From Xylona heveae TC161 (Eukaryota; Ascomycota; Xylonomycetes; Xylonales; Xylonaceae), in assembly GCF_001619985.1 (NCBI RefSeq), contig NW_017264197.1, forward strand, positions 496,001 through 560,000: a stretch of 64,000 nt of DNA, read 5' to 3'. Below, piece after piece: positions 21,774-32,457 of the stretch. The translations under genes were made by a program, and so were the position numbers. Each line of letters starts with the position of its first letter. The first letter of the stretch is position 1. The notes below the pieces were generated by a model. The model did no database searches and had not been told where the DNA came from. It was given only the letters and a program-made list of their open reading frames with translations.

Positions 21774-23337
21774 CCTTCACGCTTTGGGCAGATGAATTGT
21801 AAGTCAGATTGATGCATCAATCACTTGAGTTGCTCCCACGGGCCACGCTGCCGCATCTTTATCCCGTTCTGGCTCCTGGGTTCCTGGCTGTGTGGCGTCT
21901 TCGTCATTGGTTCAGGAGCTCGACATCGGTCATGCAACACAAAGCGTGCTCTGTTGAATTCGCGACTTGCGGAGAGCATCAATCGTGCTTGTTAGAAGGC
22001 ACTGTTGACAGGGCATGCAGGCCGGGACGAGCCTCGACACAGGTGGTCCTTGACGTGTTCAAACGCAACTGCGCGAAGGCTGTTGCCTTGCTGTCTGCCT
22101 GGCGCTTGAGCCACGAGATTGGCCACTCCGATCGGCTCGGCTAATGCTCAGTCGAAGATATCCATGCTTAACCCGGCAGGATAGAATGGGGGACGCCCCG
22201 ATTCAAGACGGTGCAATGGCCAGACGTTCGTTTCGCGGGAACGCTAGGATGTCCAGATCTGAATCAATAATTCGCTTTGCTAAGTTACGCTCAATATACT
22301 ATCATCATTGGCCGCCCATCATCCCCGGCTGTCTGGCGGCTTTGTCCCTGCTCGCACCCTCCTCCAAAAATGGTAGGACCGGCCCCTCATCGCTTGTCCG
22401 CGTTTGGTAACGAAGTAAGCAGTCACCGCGTCCCCTCGATTATAGGACACGTCGCCCGCAAAGGACAATATTCGAGTTTAGACTCTGTCTTTCGTTTGGG
22501 GCTGTTCGAAGGTAGGGTGATCTGACGGGTAACCACGCGCCGCAACGAGGCCGAGTCCGCTCGAAGCCAAAGCTCCTCAGGCTTGATTGGCCATCACGAA
22601 TCGAAGGTAAGATATAAACCTCAAGAGCGGGGAATTGTTGGTGCACGGCTTGCAGGGTACGATTAAATTGGTCAACGAGATGGGTATGGTCAGGAAGTAG
22701 CGGATGATCGTCTGGCATAGCAAGCAAATGGGGGCCTTCGGATGGTGAACCAGTGGTCAAAGGCATGGGCCGGGCCGCTGGGTGCGATACCATTGGTTGT
22801 CGCCGTTCCCGTGGCGAGGGTCATGTCAAAGGGCAACCACCAGCACTCGGTGCATTTTAGGCCAAAGTATCACCGGGGAAATTTAACACGTCGTTCCCCC
22901 ACCTTATCTTACACTTGTACCTTTTGCCATAGCGGTTTGAACCCTTGATTGTAACGTAGGAGTGTTGACCATGGGCAAAAGGAACCTGCATCCAGGAGTG
23001 GGGTACCTGCCAAGGACCCCTTGATATACTTGTTCTGCGGCGGCATCAACAGAGACTGCATGCTCCCGATCAAGAGTTATAGCGTTGTCGCATCGAATTT
23101 TTCTAGCGAGGTCCTTCTAAATGCCTATAAAGCATTCCAGCCTCCTATGATCATCAATTCACATGTATCCATTCCTCAGCGAACGGCAAGCTACCTTCTT
23201 CAGTCAATTCAGAAGCTAATCTATCGAGTCCACAATCTTCCGTTGACCTGGCAGCTTTTCTATCCCAACGTTCCTCTGGTCTGTTCGAAAGACCCGTCTG
23301 CTCTGTTTAGCTGTCATCTTGACTGTCACAGGGCAAA
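21774..23337. other. Spacer, one weak minus-strand frame
   Basis: A minus-strand frame at 22440-22793 reads DHTHLVDQFNRTLQAVHQQF and could be an exon, but it lacks domain or splice support. The remainder contains only overlapping short frames. Confidence 0.35.
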
Positions 23338-23856
23338 ATGTTCGAATGCGAGACCTGTACAGACTCCTTCTGGAGCAATGACGACTGTGTGGCCCATATG
23401 GATGACTTTGACCACTGGCCTGAATGTGAGACTTGCAACAAACAATTCCGCACTCAGCATGCTGCGGATCAGCACATGGATGACACAGATCACTGGGCGC
23501 CATGTTTTGAATGCGAGACCTGCAACAAGGAGTTTTGCACTCAGCAAGCAGCAAATCAGCATATGAACGACGTTGGACATTGGGCACCTACCGTCCCATG
23601 CGAGACATGCGAGAAGAAATTCCACACTCAGCAAGCAGCAAATCAGCATATGAATGACGTTGGACATTGGGCACCTACCATCCCATGCAAGACATGTACA
23701 AGAAAATTCCACACTCAGCAAGCAGCAAACCAGCACATGTATGACACAGATCACTGGCTCCACTTGAAGTGCATGACTTGCACTAAAGAGTTCCATACTC
23801 AACAAGCAGTGAATCAGCACATGAACGACATAGCATGCTGCAAGAATGGTCTTTGA
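23338..23856 (+). CDS. Tandem C2H2 zinc-finger protein, 172 aa
   Basis: Six fingers follow one another with almost no other sequence. Each is C-x2-C-x12-H-x5-H, for example CETCNKQF, then AADQHMDDTDH. The wide H-x5-H spacing is like U1-type or dsRNA-binding (jaz-like) fingers rather than classical DNA-binding ones. The period is about 29 residues (87 bp). The central units, sharing FHTQQAANQHMNDVGHWAP, are nearly identical at DNA level, which points to recent duplication inside the gene. The frame runs from ATG to stop without introns. The binding target is unknown; nucleic-acid binding is inferred from the fold. Confidence 0.75.
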   Translation: MFECETCTDSFWSNDDCVAHMDDFDHWPECETCNKQFRTQHAADQHMDDTDHWAPCFECETCNKEFCTQQAANQHMNDVGHWAPTVPCETCEKKFHTQQAANQHMNDVGHWAPTIPCKTCTRKFHTQQAANQHMYDTDHWLHLKCMTCTKEFHTQQAVNQHMNDIACCKNGL

Positions 23857-25561
23857 GACCCTGGCCTTACACATGATGGAGCAAATAGAGATTAAGATGC
23901 ATCTAAATGGTGGATATGATAAGATATTTGCCAGATGGGGTCTTCTGCTAGTATAGTCTTACGGAGATTGTCAGCCAGTCGCAGCCAGGCTCTCATGGCT
24001 TGCCGTTGTAGTGACCACCAGAAGAAATACTTGACCTCGATGCAACTTGGCCATGAGGCCAAGTCCGTCACTTTGGAGCTCAGCGAACACGCAAGCGATA
24101 ATGCACCACCTATCTCATATTCGTCGCAAACGGCCGAAGTGAGCATGCCCAGAGGGCGTGGCCTTCATTGATCGAATAGCAAAGGAGCATAGATTCCGAT
24201 CGACTCCCTTTACAATAGAATCCTTCATCCTCGTAGCAATGATATGGTTATTTTGATAGGCAATGACGAAGACGTATGCCAGCTGCTCCGTTGAAAGTGT
24301 TCCATGACGTGGGGCGCTCCAGCAGATGCTGATGCTAGACTTTGTCATCAGCTTGTAAGGTGTTAAGCGACATTTCCCCGGAGATGCAATCACCCGAAAT
24401 CATTGAGCACCGTGAATCCAAACCGGAATACATACAGAATGACGGCCATGAAAAGGCATTCCAGTCGACGTTCACACGTGTCGAAAGTGGGCTAGGTCGC
24501 CCTTCCTGAACTATGCGATGTTGACCAGAATAAATCTATTTCCAGATGGCGGCTTCGTTTCAGACAACGTGCTTCGCTCAAATTTGATCCTAGAAGCTAG
24601 CTTTGAACCCGTAAAGTGCCGGTTCACCCACATCCACTGGGATGTCAATAGACTAGAAGACCAAGCTACAGGAAATGATTCAACCACCAAGCACGCCTGG
24701 ATGCCCAAGAAGCAGACAGGTGGAAGCTCATATGGACGCTAGATATTCGGAGCACGGTGTCACATGATGCCTGAAACCGTGCTAGGGCAACAATTGCACG
24801 TGCTTCCCATTGCCACAATGCCGTGCAAATGTCGGCTTGCGGCAGCCTTCCTGCGTCCGGACTGTGGAAAAGTGAGCGCAGACTAGTGAGACAGAAAGGC
24901 CAAAGGACGAAGGCTGATTGCATCAGACCACGAGCTTCTCTTCGCTAATCCACCAGCTTGAGATATGCGGGAACGGCAACCATGACCATTCCCACGAGTG
25001 ACGTTTCTCTAGCCGAGAAGCCTTGGCAGCGACGGCCTCCACCTACGCATTGGGAAACATGGAGGTGGTGCCGCAGAAATTGTCAGTTTGGGCGGCCGTA
25101 ACTGTAAAAGCAGAAACAGTGGTCTTGCACGCAGGATATGAAGGACGGACAGCGGATCGCGGTCGTCTGTGGAGCCCTGATGCAGCTGAGGGTGTGGGAA
25201 GTCCAAGAGTCATTGGCTGCAAGTCAGTAACTCCGAGCTTGTGCTATCTGCGTTTCAGCCAGTTAATCAGAACCGATCAACTTGGCGCCAGGGCATAAGA
25301 TATAGACAGAACCGTCTCCAGTGGATGCCAATCCAATCTGTCTGAAAGGTCGTGACGATAGTGTTGAGTGACACGACCAGCAGTAACTCCAGAGTCCTCA
25401 CCGCGGGTCAGTCTGTCCGTCTCACACTGAATCAAGCGCCAAAAACCAAAACATTGCAGATTTCTATTTCATTATGTAATCTATAAACCTCTAGAGACTG
25501 TTGTGCACTGAACTACTGCGATGAAGTCTGCGATGAAGTCCCCAAAGAGTTTCCCGTAATC
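23857..25561. other. Spacer, no supported gene
   Basis: Frames shorter than about 95 codons occur on both strands without recognisable domains. I see no repeat or RNA gene. Confidence 0.4.
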
Positions 25562-28426
25562 CTAGACGTACATTCCATCAATACGACTCTCCTGACCGAA
25601 CTTCTCTAAGAGCTTTTCACTCGATTCCGCCGCCTTTTCCAGATGTTTGTAGCTCACTGGCTCTCCGTCCACTGTGGCAAGGGCGTGGGCAATAGAAGTA
25701 AGGTGTTTGATCTGATGATGGTCAGCTGGGTGAGCATTGACTAGCGCCGTCGGGAACGAACCTCTCGTCCATTCAGACGAATATTGTCCAACTGTTGCAA
25801 CTCATCGAGCTTAACTACCGCAGGACCCTGGACTGTGTGTGCTTTGGACAATGAATGCTCCCAGATCTCCCTGCGAAATTCTCTTGTTAGATCCTCATAT
25901 TTGATGGTCAGATGGATGCGGCTCATGATTGCTTCGTCGAATTGTATCATCCGATTCGTTGTTAGGAAGAGGATTCCTTGGTAATATTCCAACTTCCGAA
26001 GAAAAACGGTCACGAGGCGATTGTGGGTATCGTGGTAGGAGGTACGCTGCTCCATGAACGCATCTGCCTCATCTAAGAGAAGCACGGCATTGAAGTGCTT
26101 GGAAATCTTGAATATGTTTTCGAGTTGCTGCTCGAGCGCATGGGAATCACCGTGGTCGACAACAAGTTCACCGGCCGATATCTGGACAAGTTAGCGAGCC
26201 CGCGATCAACGCGAAGGGAAATGCTTACTGAATAGAGTGGGAGCTTGAACCGCTCCGAGGTTGCCTCGACGGTAAAGGTCTTTCCGACACCGGGCGGGCC
26301 ACTAGGAAACGTCAGACTTGAAGCAACCGAGAAAGGGTTCTTGCCAGCGTACTGTAAAAGGATGTTCAGGCCGAGGCCCTTGCCATCGATCCCATTATCA
26401 AATGGAATGGTTTGCACCAAGCCCAGACGGGTTTTTGTCAGCGATGAGATGAGTGTCTTGGTCTTTGAGGCTACCTTCAGATCGTTGTAGGACGTGAGAG
26501 ACCACTGCACGTCCTGAAGAGCACCGACCGCACATTCCACTAACTTCTATTAGTCATGCAGCCAATCCCGTTGCAGTCACGTGCCACATACAGAACATCT
26601 TCTTCTTGAAGCTGAAGCAGCAAATTGTCGGACAACAGACCAAAAAATCGCTCTCGCTCATTTGTTGCGCTTCCACGCTATCTTTTTGCATTTTTTCCTT
26701 CTCTTGCTCACGTTTATCACTTATCAGTGTATCAATCTCAATGATCGAAATACCCTCGTTTTCTTTTGCCCGGATGTCATGGAGCCTGGGTCGGGAATAA
26801 TTCGGCAGCATTTCTCGGAAAAACGCTGCGTCAACACCCACCTGACTGTTGAGATTGATTCGAATGGGCTTGCCGTTTTCCATGAAGAATGCGTTGCCGG
26901 TACAGTGTTGAATGTGCAAACCGGCCAGATCACGGAACTTCCGACCTCTTTCTACCAGGTTTTTGCGGACTTGTTGGCGACTCGGATGATGGTGTAGAGG
27001 AAAAGCCTCGAGAGTCTCAATTGGTTTCGATCCCCGGAACTTCAGAATGCGCAAATAGATGCCTGTCTCCCCAAACTTGACTCCATCGTAGTCAAGGAAC
27101 CGACACTCGAGCTTGTAAAATTCCACGCTGTCTTGCGTCGTCTCTTCCCCAGCGTCGAATACAACACATCGCGGCTCTCCTGATCCAAAGCAGGTGGTAT
27201 AAACGTGGAAGCCGGGCTTGAAAAGTGCCCAGAGAAGCTCATAGGTGATATGGCCATGCTGTAACATTGAACCGAGACGTTCTGAAGTAGAAGCATATGC
27301 GTGCTTCAGGTGGTCGATGAGCAGGCGCAAATGCTTCAAGCATGTGGATTCACTGTCTGGGTCACCCTCCAAGCTATCCGCACACTTGTCGAGCTCTGGG
27401 AGGAAATGAAATAAGATATTTTGCTCGATCTAAGAGAAAGTCAGCGTTTTCCATGGACTTGGTGTTCGTCTGAATCACCGATGGTCTGTCTTCCATCAGG
27501 CTAACAGCCTTGACGTGGTGCAACAGCTCACGCAGGATATCGCGCAGCCATTCCGATTTCACGTCAATGTACGATGTCACCTCCTGTGATCTCCGATCTA
27601 GTCACATCTTAGACCTCCAACTTTCTTGAAGGGCCTGTCTACTTACCAACCCGTTCACGCACAAGGAAAATGTACTCATCGTGGCTTTCTTGATCTTTAA
27701 CAGTCCGTGACTCGACAATCTCGTACTTGTATGACTGTTCGTTCCAGCTATGGAGGTGTCAGCGGGAGTTATTGAAGACGCCTGTCCCTGGCAGCTCTTA
27801 CGTTTCCGAGACCTTTTTGAACTCGGGCACCGATGCGCGAGCCTTTTCAGTTGGATTGGCAAGCTGTGTCGCCTCGCTAGGCCCTGTTTCTTGCTTTCGA
27901 TTTTCCAGTGGTCTTGCTGTCATTCCCTCCGCGGGTGCTCCGCCATCGCGTCGCGATTGATCGTGTGTCATGATGGTCACATGAACGATGTTAAACACTG
28001 GTTTCCACGGGATCGATGACTCAACACATGGAGCTGTGCTAGGAGCGTAATGTCAACAAGATCCGTTGATCGTGGAAGGATGTCTCACCTTTCAGGAGTC
28101 TCTTTGAATTCTGTTTCCAGGGCACCGCCTCCCCGTTGCGACTCAGTGGACTCAGGCGAGCCAGTTGGCCCAATTGCAGGATACGCCGTTGCAACGACGA
28201 GTCTCTCAAGCAAGTGCGTAAGTTCGTCCTCATTGGGATGAAGGTGCTGAAATTCAGGAATTGGGGTGTTCGGAGGGTTCGGAGGGTTCGGAGGACTGGT
28301 ATTAGGCAACAGCTTCTTGGCCATGATGGAAATGGCCTCCGCGAGATGCGCCGAAACAATTTGCGATCCCTGGACATATGCAGACTCAGTGGCAAGTAAG
28401 TTTGGGTGGCTCTGAACAGGTGCCAT
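25562..28426 (-). CDS. DUF7025-AAA family ATPase
   Basis: This multi-exon gene (about seven introns) starts with ATG at 28426 (MAPVQSHPNLLATES) and ends with ESRIDGMYV at 25562. An N-terminal disordered part holds a short proline-asparagine repeat (PPNPPNPPNTP). The middle matches the DUF7025 domain of fungal AAA proteins: HGHITYELLWALFKPG, CRFLDYDGVKFGE, AFPLHHHPS, RKNLVERGRKF and NSQVGVDAAFFREMLPNYSRP. The C-terminal AAA module has Walker A GPPGVGKT, Walker B LLLDEADAF, a sensor-1-like FLTTNR and the arginine region MSRIHLTIKYEDL. Such proteins are widespread in ascomycetes, often in variable regions, and probably remodel protein complexes; partners are unknown. Exon 5' parts are marked by GTAAGT/GTGAGA donors at 28088 and near 27650. 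Confidence 0.85.
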
Positions 28427-29740
28427 TTTTGGGAGAGAAAGTCAAGCTAATGGGGTTTGCTGAACGATGGATGGGCAATGTGGCCGCAGAACAAAGTGAG
28501 CCAGCAATGCCAAAGATTGATGTGACTGTTGACGAAAATCTGAGAAACTTGCTCCCTTTTATGTCTTCGTCGACCTCCCTCGGGTTTCCTTTGATCGTCT
28601 CATCCTTGTGGCAATTGTTCTAACCTGCATGCTCTAAATTGAACTGCGCTCGAGGGGAAAGATCAATCTGATTCGTTCTCACCAGCTAATATTCATAGGC
28701 CAGGCATACACATACGCACATCAAGAACCCTAAAACTAATTGGGCAAATTATTTCGCATGCGGCTTTGAGATGAGTACTGTGGCTATAGCGCCTGTAGAC
28801 TTAAAAAGATAAGGTATTGCATGCTATGCGATGTGATCATATCGCGATATGCATGATGAACAAATTAAACCTACATAAGACGGGAAAATTTCTTGGAAGA
28901 ATATGTGGGAAATGTGGTGGTAAATGATCTGGGAAACGTCATGAAAATTGCCGTGGTAGATGTCGTGGTAAATGTCGTGGTACATAGAGTTTACACATTG
29001 ACAAGTATTCATACAGTTTCATAGGTCTATAACGCCACGTCGGGACTGGGCCGAAGTGCCAGCAGGCATTCCAGGGGTGGTTGTACTGCGATCACGGTCA
29101 AATTTCGCTAAAAAAAAATATCGGGCATGACTAAGCTGTTTGGTCGGCGCATCGCTTCGCTGGCGACCCCCCCACTCGCCCGTTATCCACTCGATCACAG
29201 GTCAATTGGCTGGAAAAGGGCAAGAATGTGAGCCAGCATAGGCAAAAGGGAAGAAATGGCCATTCTTGGAGAATCAGCAGTCCACGTCACAATAAATCTC
29301 GCCCTTAATAATTCCAGCAGTGAGTAGCCCTCGTGACTATGATGCCCCTCCAAGCTCATGCCCCCCTCGCCCGCCATCCCCATGCTTGAGCTGCAAACTT
29401 ATTTGACTCGCCTCAACTAGTCTGCGTGTTCAAATTTGCACCTTTCGCAGGAAGTACGTGAACATACTCTTGCGGTTATCACCTTCCTAACTCTATCATG
29501 TCTAACGAATAATTTTGTTCATGCTTACGCAGCTGAAAAGCAACCCATTGAACGTCGACACCCTTTACACTCAAAGGATTAACCCTTGCTTGTTACCCAG
29601 TCTTCAACTTCCTGAATCTACCGTGCACAATCGCACATTGACTGAAAAAGGCCAGAAAAAGTACATACGCCTCCCTCATGAATCAAGGATGCCGCTGATG
29701 AGGTGTCTATAGGTTTGGCTTAGGTGATTGATAATCTGAA
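28427..29740. other. Spacer with short imperfect repeat
   Basis: At about 28899-28985 an imperfect 15-bp motif around GTGGTAAATGTCGTG recurs several times. No supported gene is present. The rest is AT-leaning and without recognised structure. Confidence 0.45.
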
Positions 29741-30039
29741 ATGTCCACCAAGGTTCGCGACCGACATATTTTCAACCGCTTTTCTTTATTCTGCTAATAG
29801 GAAACTACCAGGTGGGAGATGTTGCCCTCAACGGAGAAGAAGAATATATCCGAGGGCATATATTTGACGCAGTGGACCATGATAGGCACATCATTGGCAG
29901 GGGCACTTTGATTATGATCATTCCTCCTACCGAGGAGAATACGAGACCATACAGAGACGTGAAAACCGATATAAAGATTCACGTTCCTCCGAAACATGAA
30001 GTCAAGGTGGTAGATGCCCTAGTAAAGATGACCACATAG
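29741..30039 (+). CDS. Possible small protein, 79 aa, with micro-exon
   Basis: The exon at 29812-30039 encodes VGDVALNGEEEYIRGHIF and a beta-like continuation ending KVVDALVKMTT. It opens after an acceptor (CTACCAG) with no ATG of its own. A 12-nt exon ATGTCCACCAAG at 29741-29752, followed by a 59-nt intron with a CTAAT branch site, would supply the start in phase. The last 38 bp overlap the 3' end of the opposite-strand gene at 30002-31315. The coding call is tentative and no family is recognised. Confidence 0.35.
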
Positions 30040-31315
30040 GGCGCAATTTCAACAAATTGAGCAGCTGCAAACCGAATCTTTGTCCAACCCGCAGATTGAT
30101 GGACATATCTGCATTTTTATCCTCGGGGACAATCGTCACGAAGCAATCGGTTGTCTCGTCTCCAGCCGCCCTCTCCATTTTCCATTGAAGGCTGCTTTCA
30201 ATCGCTTGTTGCATCACGTCGCCGAGTTGCGGAATGAGACCGACCGGTGCTTTCGACCACATGAGTTCGATTTCTAGAATGTATTTAGCTTCGAAAGATT
30301 ATGATTAATTCTTCTCACTCACGTCTGCCCATGCTTATCTCGTTGTTGGACATGGACTGTGATGCGACCTGCATGGTTTGCTCTTCGTACGTTTCCGGAA
30401 CGGCCGTCTTGCCCTGCAGCCTAATGGCGTTGTTCGTATTTTGTATTCCGCTTATGTTCAACACTAAGGGAGGTAACAGGAGTTAGCCTCATCACGATTT
30501 CTGGATCGGTAACTCACTATCTAAAGAGACTGGAATGTGGTTTTGGATGGCAAGATCTCGGATATTCGGTTGAGAGAGTCGTGTATCATTCTTGATGAGG
30601 TCCACAAGTCTACTGCGATCTTGCTGTTTCATATTGGCGATGATTGCTTGACCCAATGCAATAGCACACAATAAAAACGAATGAGGGCCACTGTTTTCGA
30701 GCAAGTCACACAAAAACAGCTTGTATTTCTGGCGCTTCCTAGTCTTCGGTGCTGTTTGCGAGATCGCAATGGCATCTGCAGCACGACGTTTTTCGATCTT
30801 GCTAAGGCATCCAAGTACAGCTACCTTTTTAGCCTTGCCAACAAGACGTTTCATAGCATCAGTAGTAGTGAGAGGCTTTTGTCGCACAGAGCGTCGTTGT
30901 CGCTCCATATTAGAATAACGGAAGCAGCGCAACAGGCGAGGGAGAAGTCGCGGAAGAGATCGTGGAAGAGATCGTGGAAGAGGTTGTGGGGAAAGTTGTG
31001 GGGGAAGTTGTGGGAGAAGTTGTGGGAGAAGTTGTGGGAGAAGTTGTGGGAGAAGTTGTGGGAGAAGTTGTGGGAGAAGTNNNNNNNNNNNNNNNNNNNN
31101 NNNNNNNNNNNNNNNNNNNNNNNNNNNNNNNNNNNNNNNNGAAGTTGTGGGAGAAGTTGTGGGAGAAGTTGTGGGAGAAGTTGTGGGAGAAGTTGTGGGA
31201 GAAGTTGTGGGAGAAGTCGGGGGAGAGTGATTAGGAGGTCATTTCTGCGCGGGTTGCAACCAGTATGCAGGAGCTCCTTCGAACCTAGTACCAAATAGTC
31301 CAGAACCCCCATCAT
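30002..31315 (-). CDS. Unknown protein with LPQL tetrapeptide array, interrupted by N gap
   Basis: Downstream exons 30518-upward, 30463-30323 and 30273-30002 splice in exact frame, reading for example RLVDLIKNDTRLSQPNIRDL, then DMLNISGIQNTN, then QIELMWSKAPVGLIPQLGD. Upstream, the open frame continues without stop through a 12-bp repeat encoding Q-L-L-P (LPQLLPQL...). On the far side of a 60-N gap the same LPQL frame leads back to an ATG at 31315 (MMGVLDYLVLGSKELL). A second possible start is the ATG of MERQRRSV. The middle part is basic (KRLVGKAKKVAVLG, KTRKRQKYK). No family was recognised. The frame connects only if the real gap length is not 60 (see findings). Confidence 0.5.
30940..31226. 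repeat. 12-bp minisatellite containing a 60-N assembly gap
   Basis: The unit GAAGTTGTGGGA repeats with little variation on both sides of an N run at 31081-31140. Units at the outer ends are degenerate (for example GGAAGAGATCGT) and central ones are identical. The repeat phase across the Ns does not fit a 60-bp gap: the sequence stops five bases into a unit and resumes at base one. On the minus strand the array encodes Q-L-L-P. Confidence 0.95.
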
Positions 31316-31969
31316 ATATCTCTGAGAGCCGCCTGGCCGGGCGAATCACGTTTAACACTCCTCAGCACAGCATCAGTTGTCGATATCAGCCAACTGCTCT
31401 CCGAACACAGTGGCGCTCACGTTTGCAACATACATGCATGCCATGCACGTCCGCGTTGTTGAAACCTCTTGTCTGACATTGCATTAGTTCAGTACTAGAT
31501 AACAGTTTTTCTAAACATTCCAAAGTCTTGCCGCCTTAGTCAATTGTCTAGTATCTAAACATCATTCAATTGTGCTTTGGGGGGGTGTTGCATGGCCATC
31601 TCCTCTGTGGATCCCATCCCCAAGGCGCTACCGGGCGCACCAAGCCAATCGGAATCGATCACGTGCGGAAACTTGACATCAAACCGCAAGACATGAAACC
31701 TTCCACGAAGCAACAGGGTTTTCAGATACGTCACATGTCTCGAAATCTCTCTGTACAATATTTCTATGCCTGGTTAGTACGGAGGAAGCTGCGCACGGCG
31801 ACAGAGATATCAGAAAGTGCAGATAAAATCACAAGAGATCGCAGGTGAAAAGAAATTGACAGATCGGATTGATTGAAATCCATTCTGTATCTCTCCAATT
31901 GATGAAGCATCGCAAAGCATATCAAACCTCTTCTCGCGGTAAGTCCATTGGAGGTGGACGTGGTGTAAG
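31316..31969. other. Spacer, no supported gene
   Basis: Several short frames are present without domains. It is the likely promoter of the minus-strand LPQL gene. Nothing else was recognised. Confidence 0.4.
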
Positions 31970-32325
31970 TTGTCATGTACATAAGGGATGCTATCTGACA
32001 CAAAATAGAACTAAAGCTCTACTGCTTGCGCAAAGAATAATACTGTGCGACAACTGCGCTCACCTTCCGCTCAGGAAACTTCTGGCAGATGCACGTCCGA
32101 TAGGCAATGCGTCGGTGTGCTGATGGTGAAGATGTCCAAGCCATCATTCACAGTGGCAATCCTGTCTGCAGTGAAATCTGTAGGCAATGCGTTCGCATCG
32201 ACCTGCCAAACCTTGCTTGGTGGCGACTTCATTTTACGGCAACGCAGGGGGGATGGATCGCGTCGTCCATCCACCTCACCGGTCCGCGAGCAGCGCTGCA
32301 GTCGAGAGTGATCGAGGGTGTTATA
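31970..32325 (-). pseudogene. Truncated partial copy of the adjacent Myb-like gene
   Basis: This stretch repeats two parts of the neighbouring gene at 32390-33155: its 3' flank plus last codons (31970-32091 matching 32395-32529), joined to an internal part (32092-32325 matching about 32915-33155). The approximately 390 bp between them are missing, so the Myb-like helix region is lost. The copy also lacks 18 bp encoding NARVGA. Shared peptides include GRRDPSPLR, VWQVDAN and GLDIFTISTPTHCLSDV. The copy is diverged and has no start of its own. Confidence 0.8.
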
Positions 32326-32457
32326 CCTGTTATCTATCTTGACAGCTTGTCATTGATTAACTATAGATTCTTACACGAGAGTCAATTTAGTCCTTCCATT
32401 AATGTACATGAGGACCGCTATCGGACACGAAACTAAACTAAAGCTGTAGAATCATTC

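Noticed and set aside
30681-31298. Plus-strand protein with KLWEKLWEK or SCGRSCGR repeats
   Set aside because: These are frames of the 12-bp minisatellite on the strand opposite to the spliced LPQL gene, and they change frame across the N gap.
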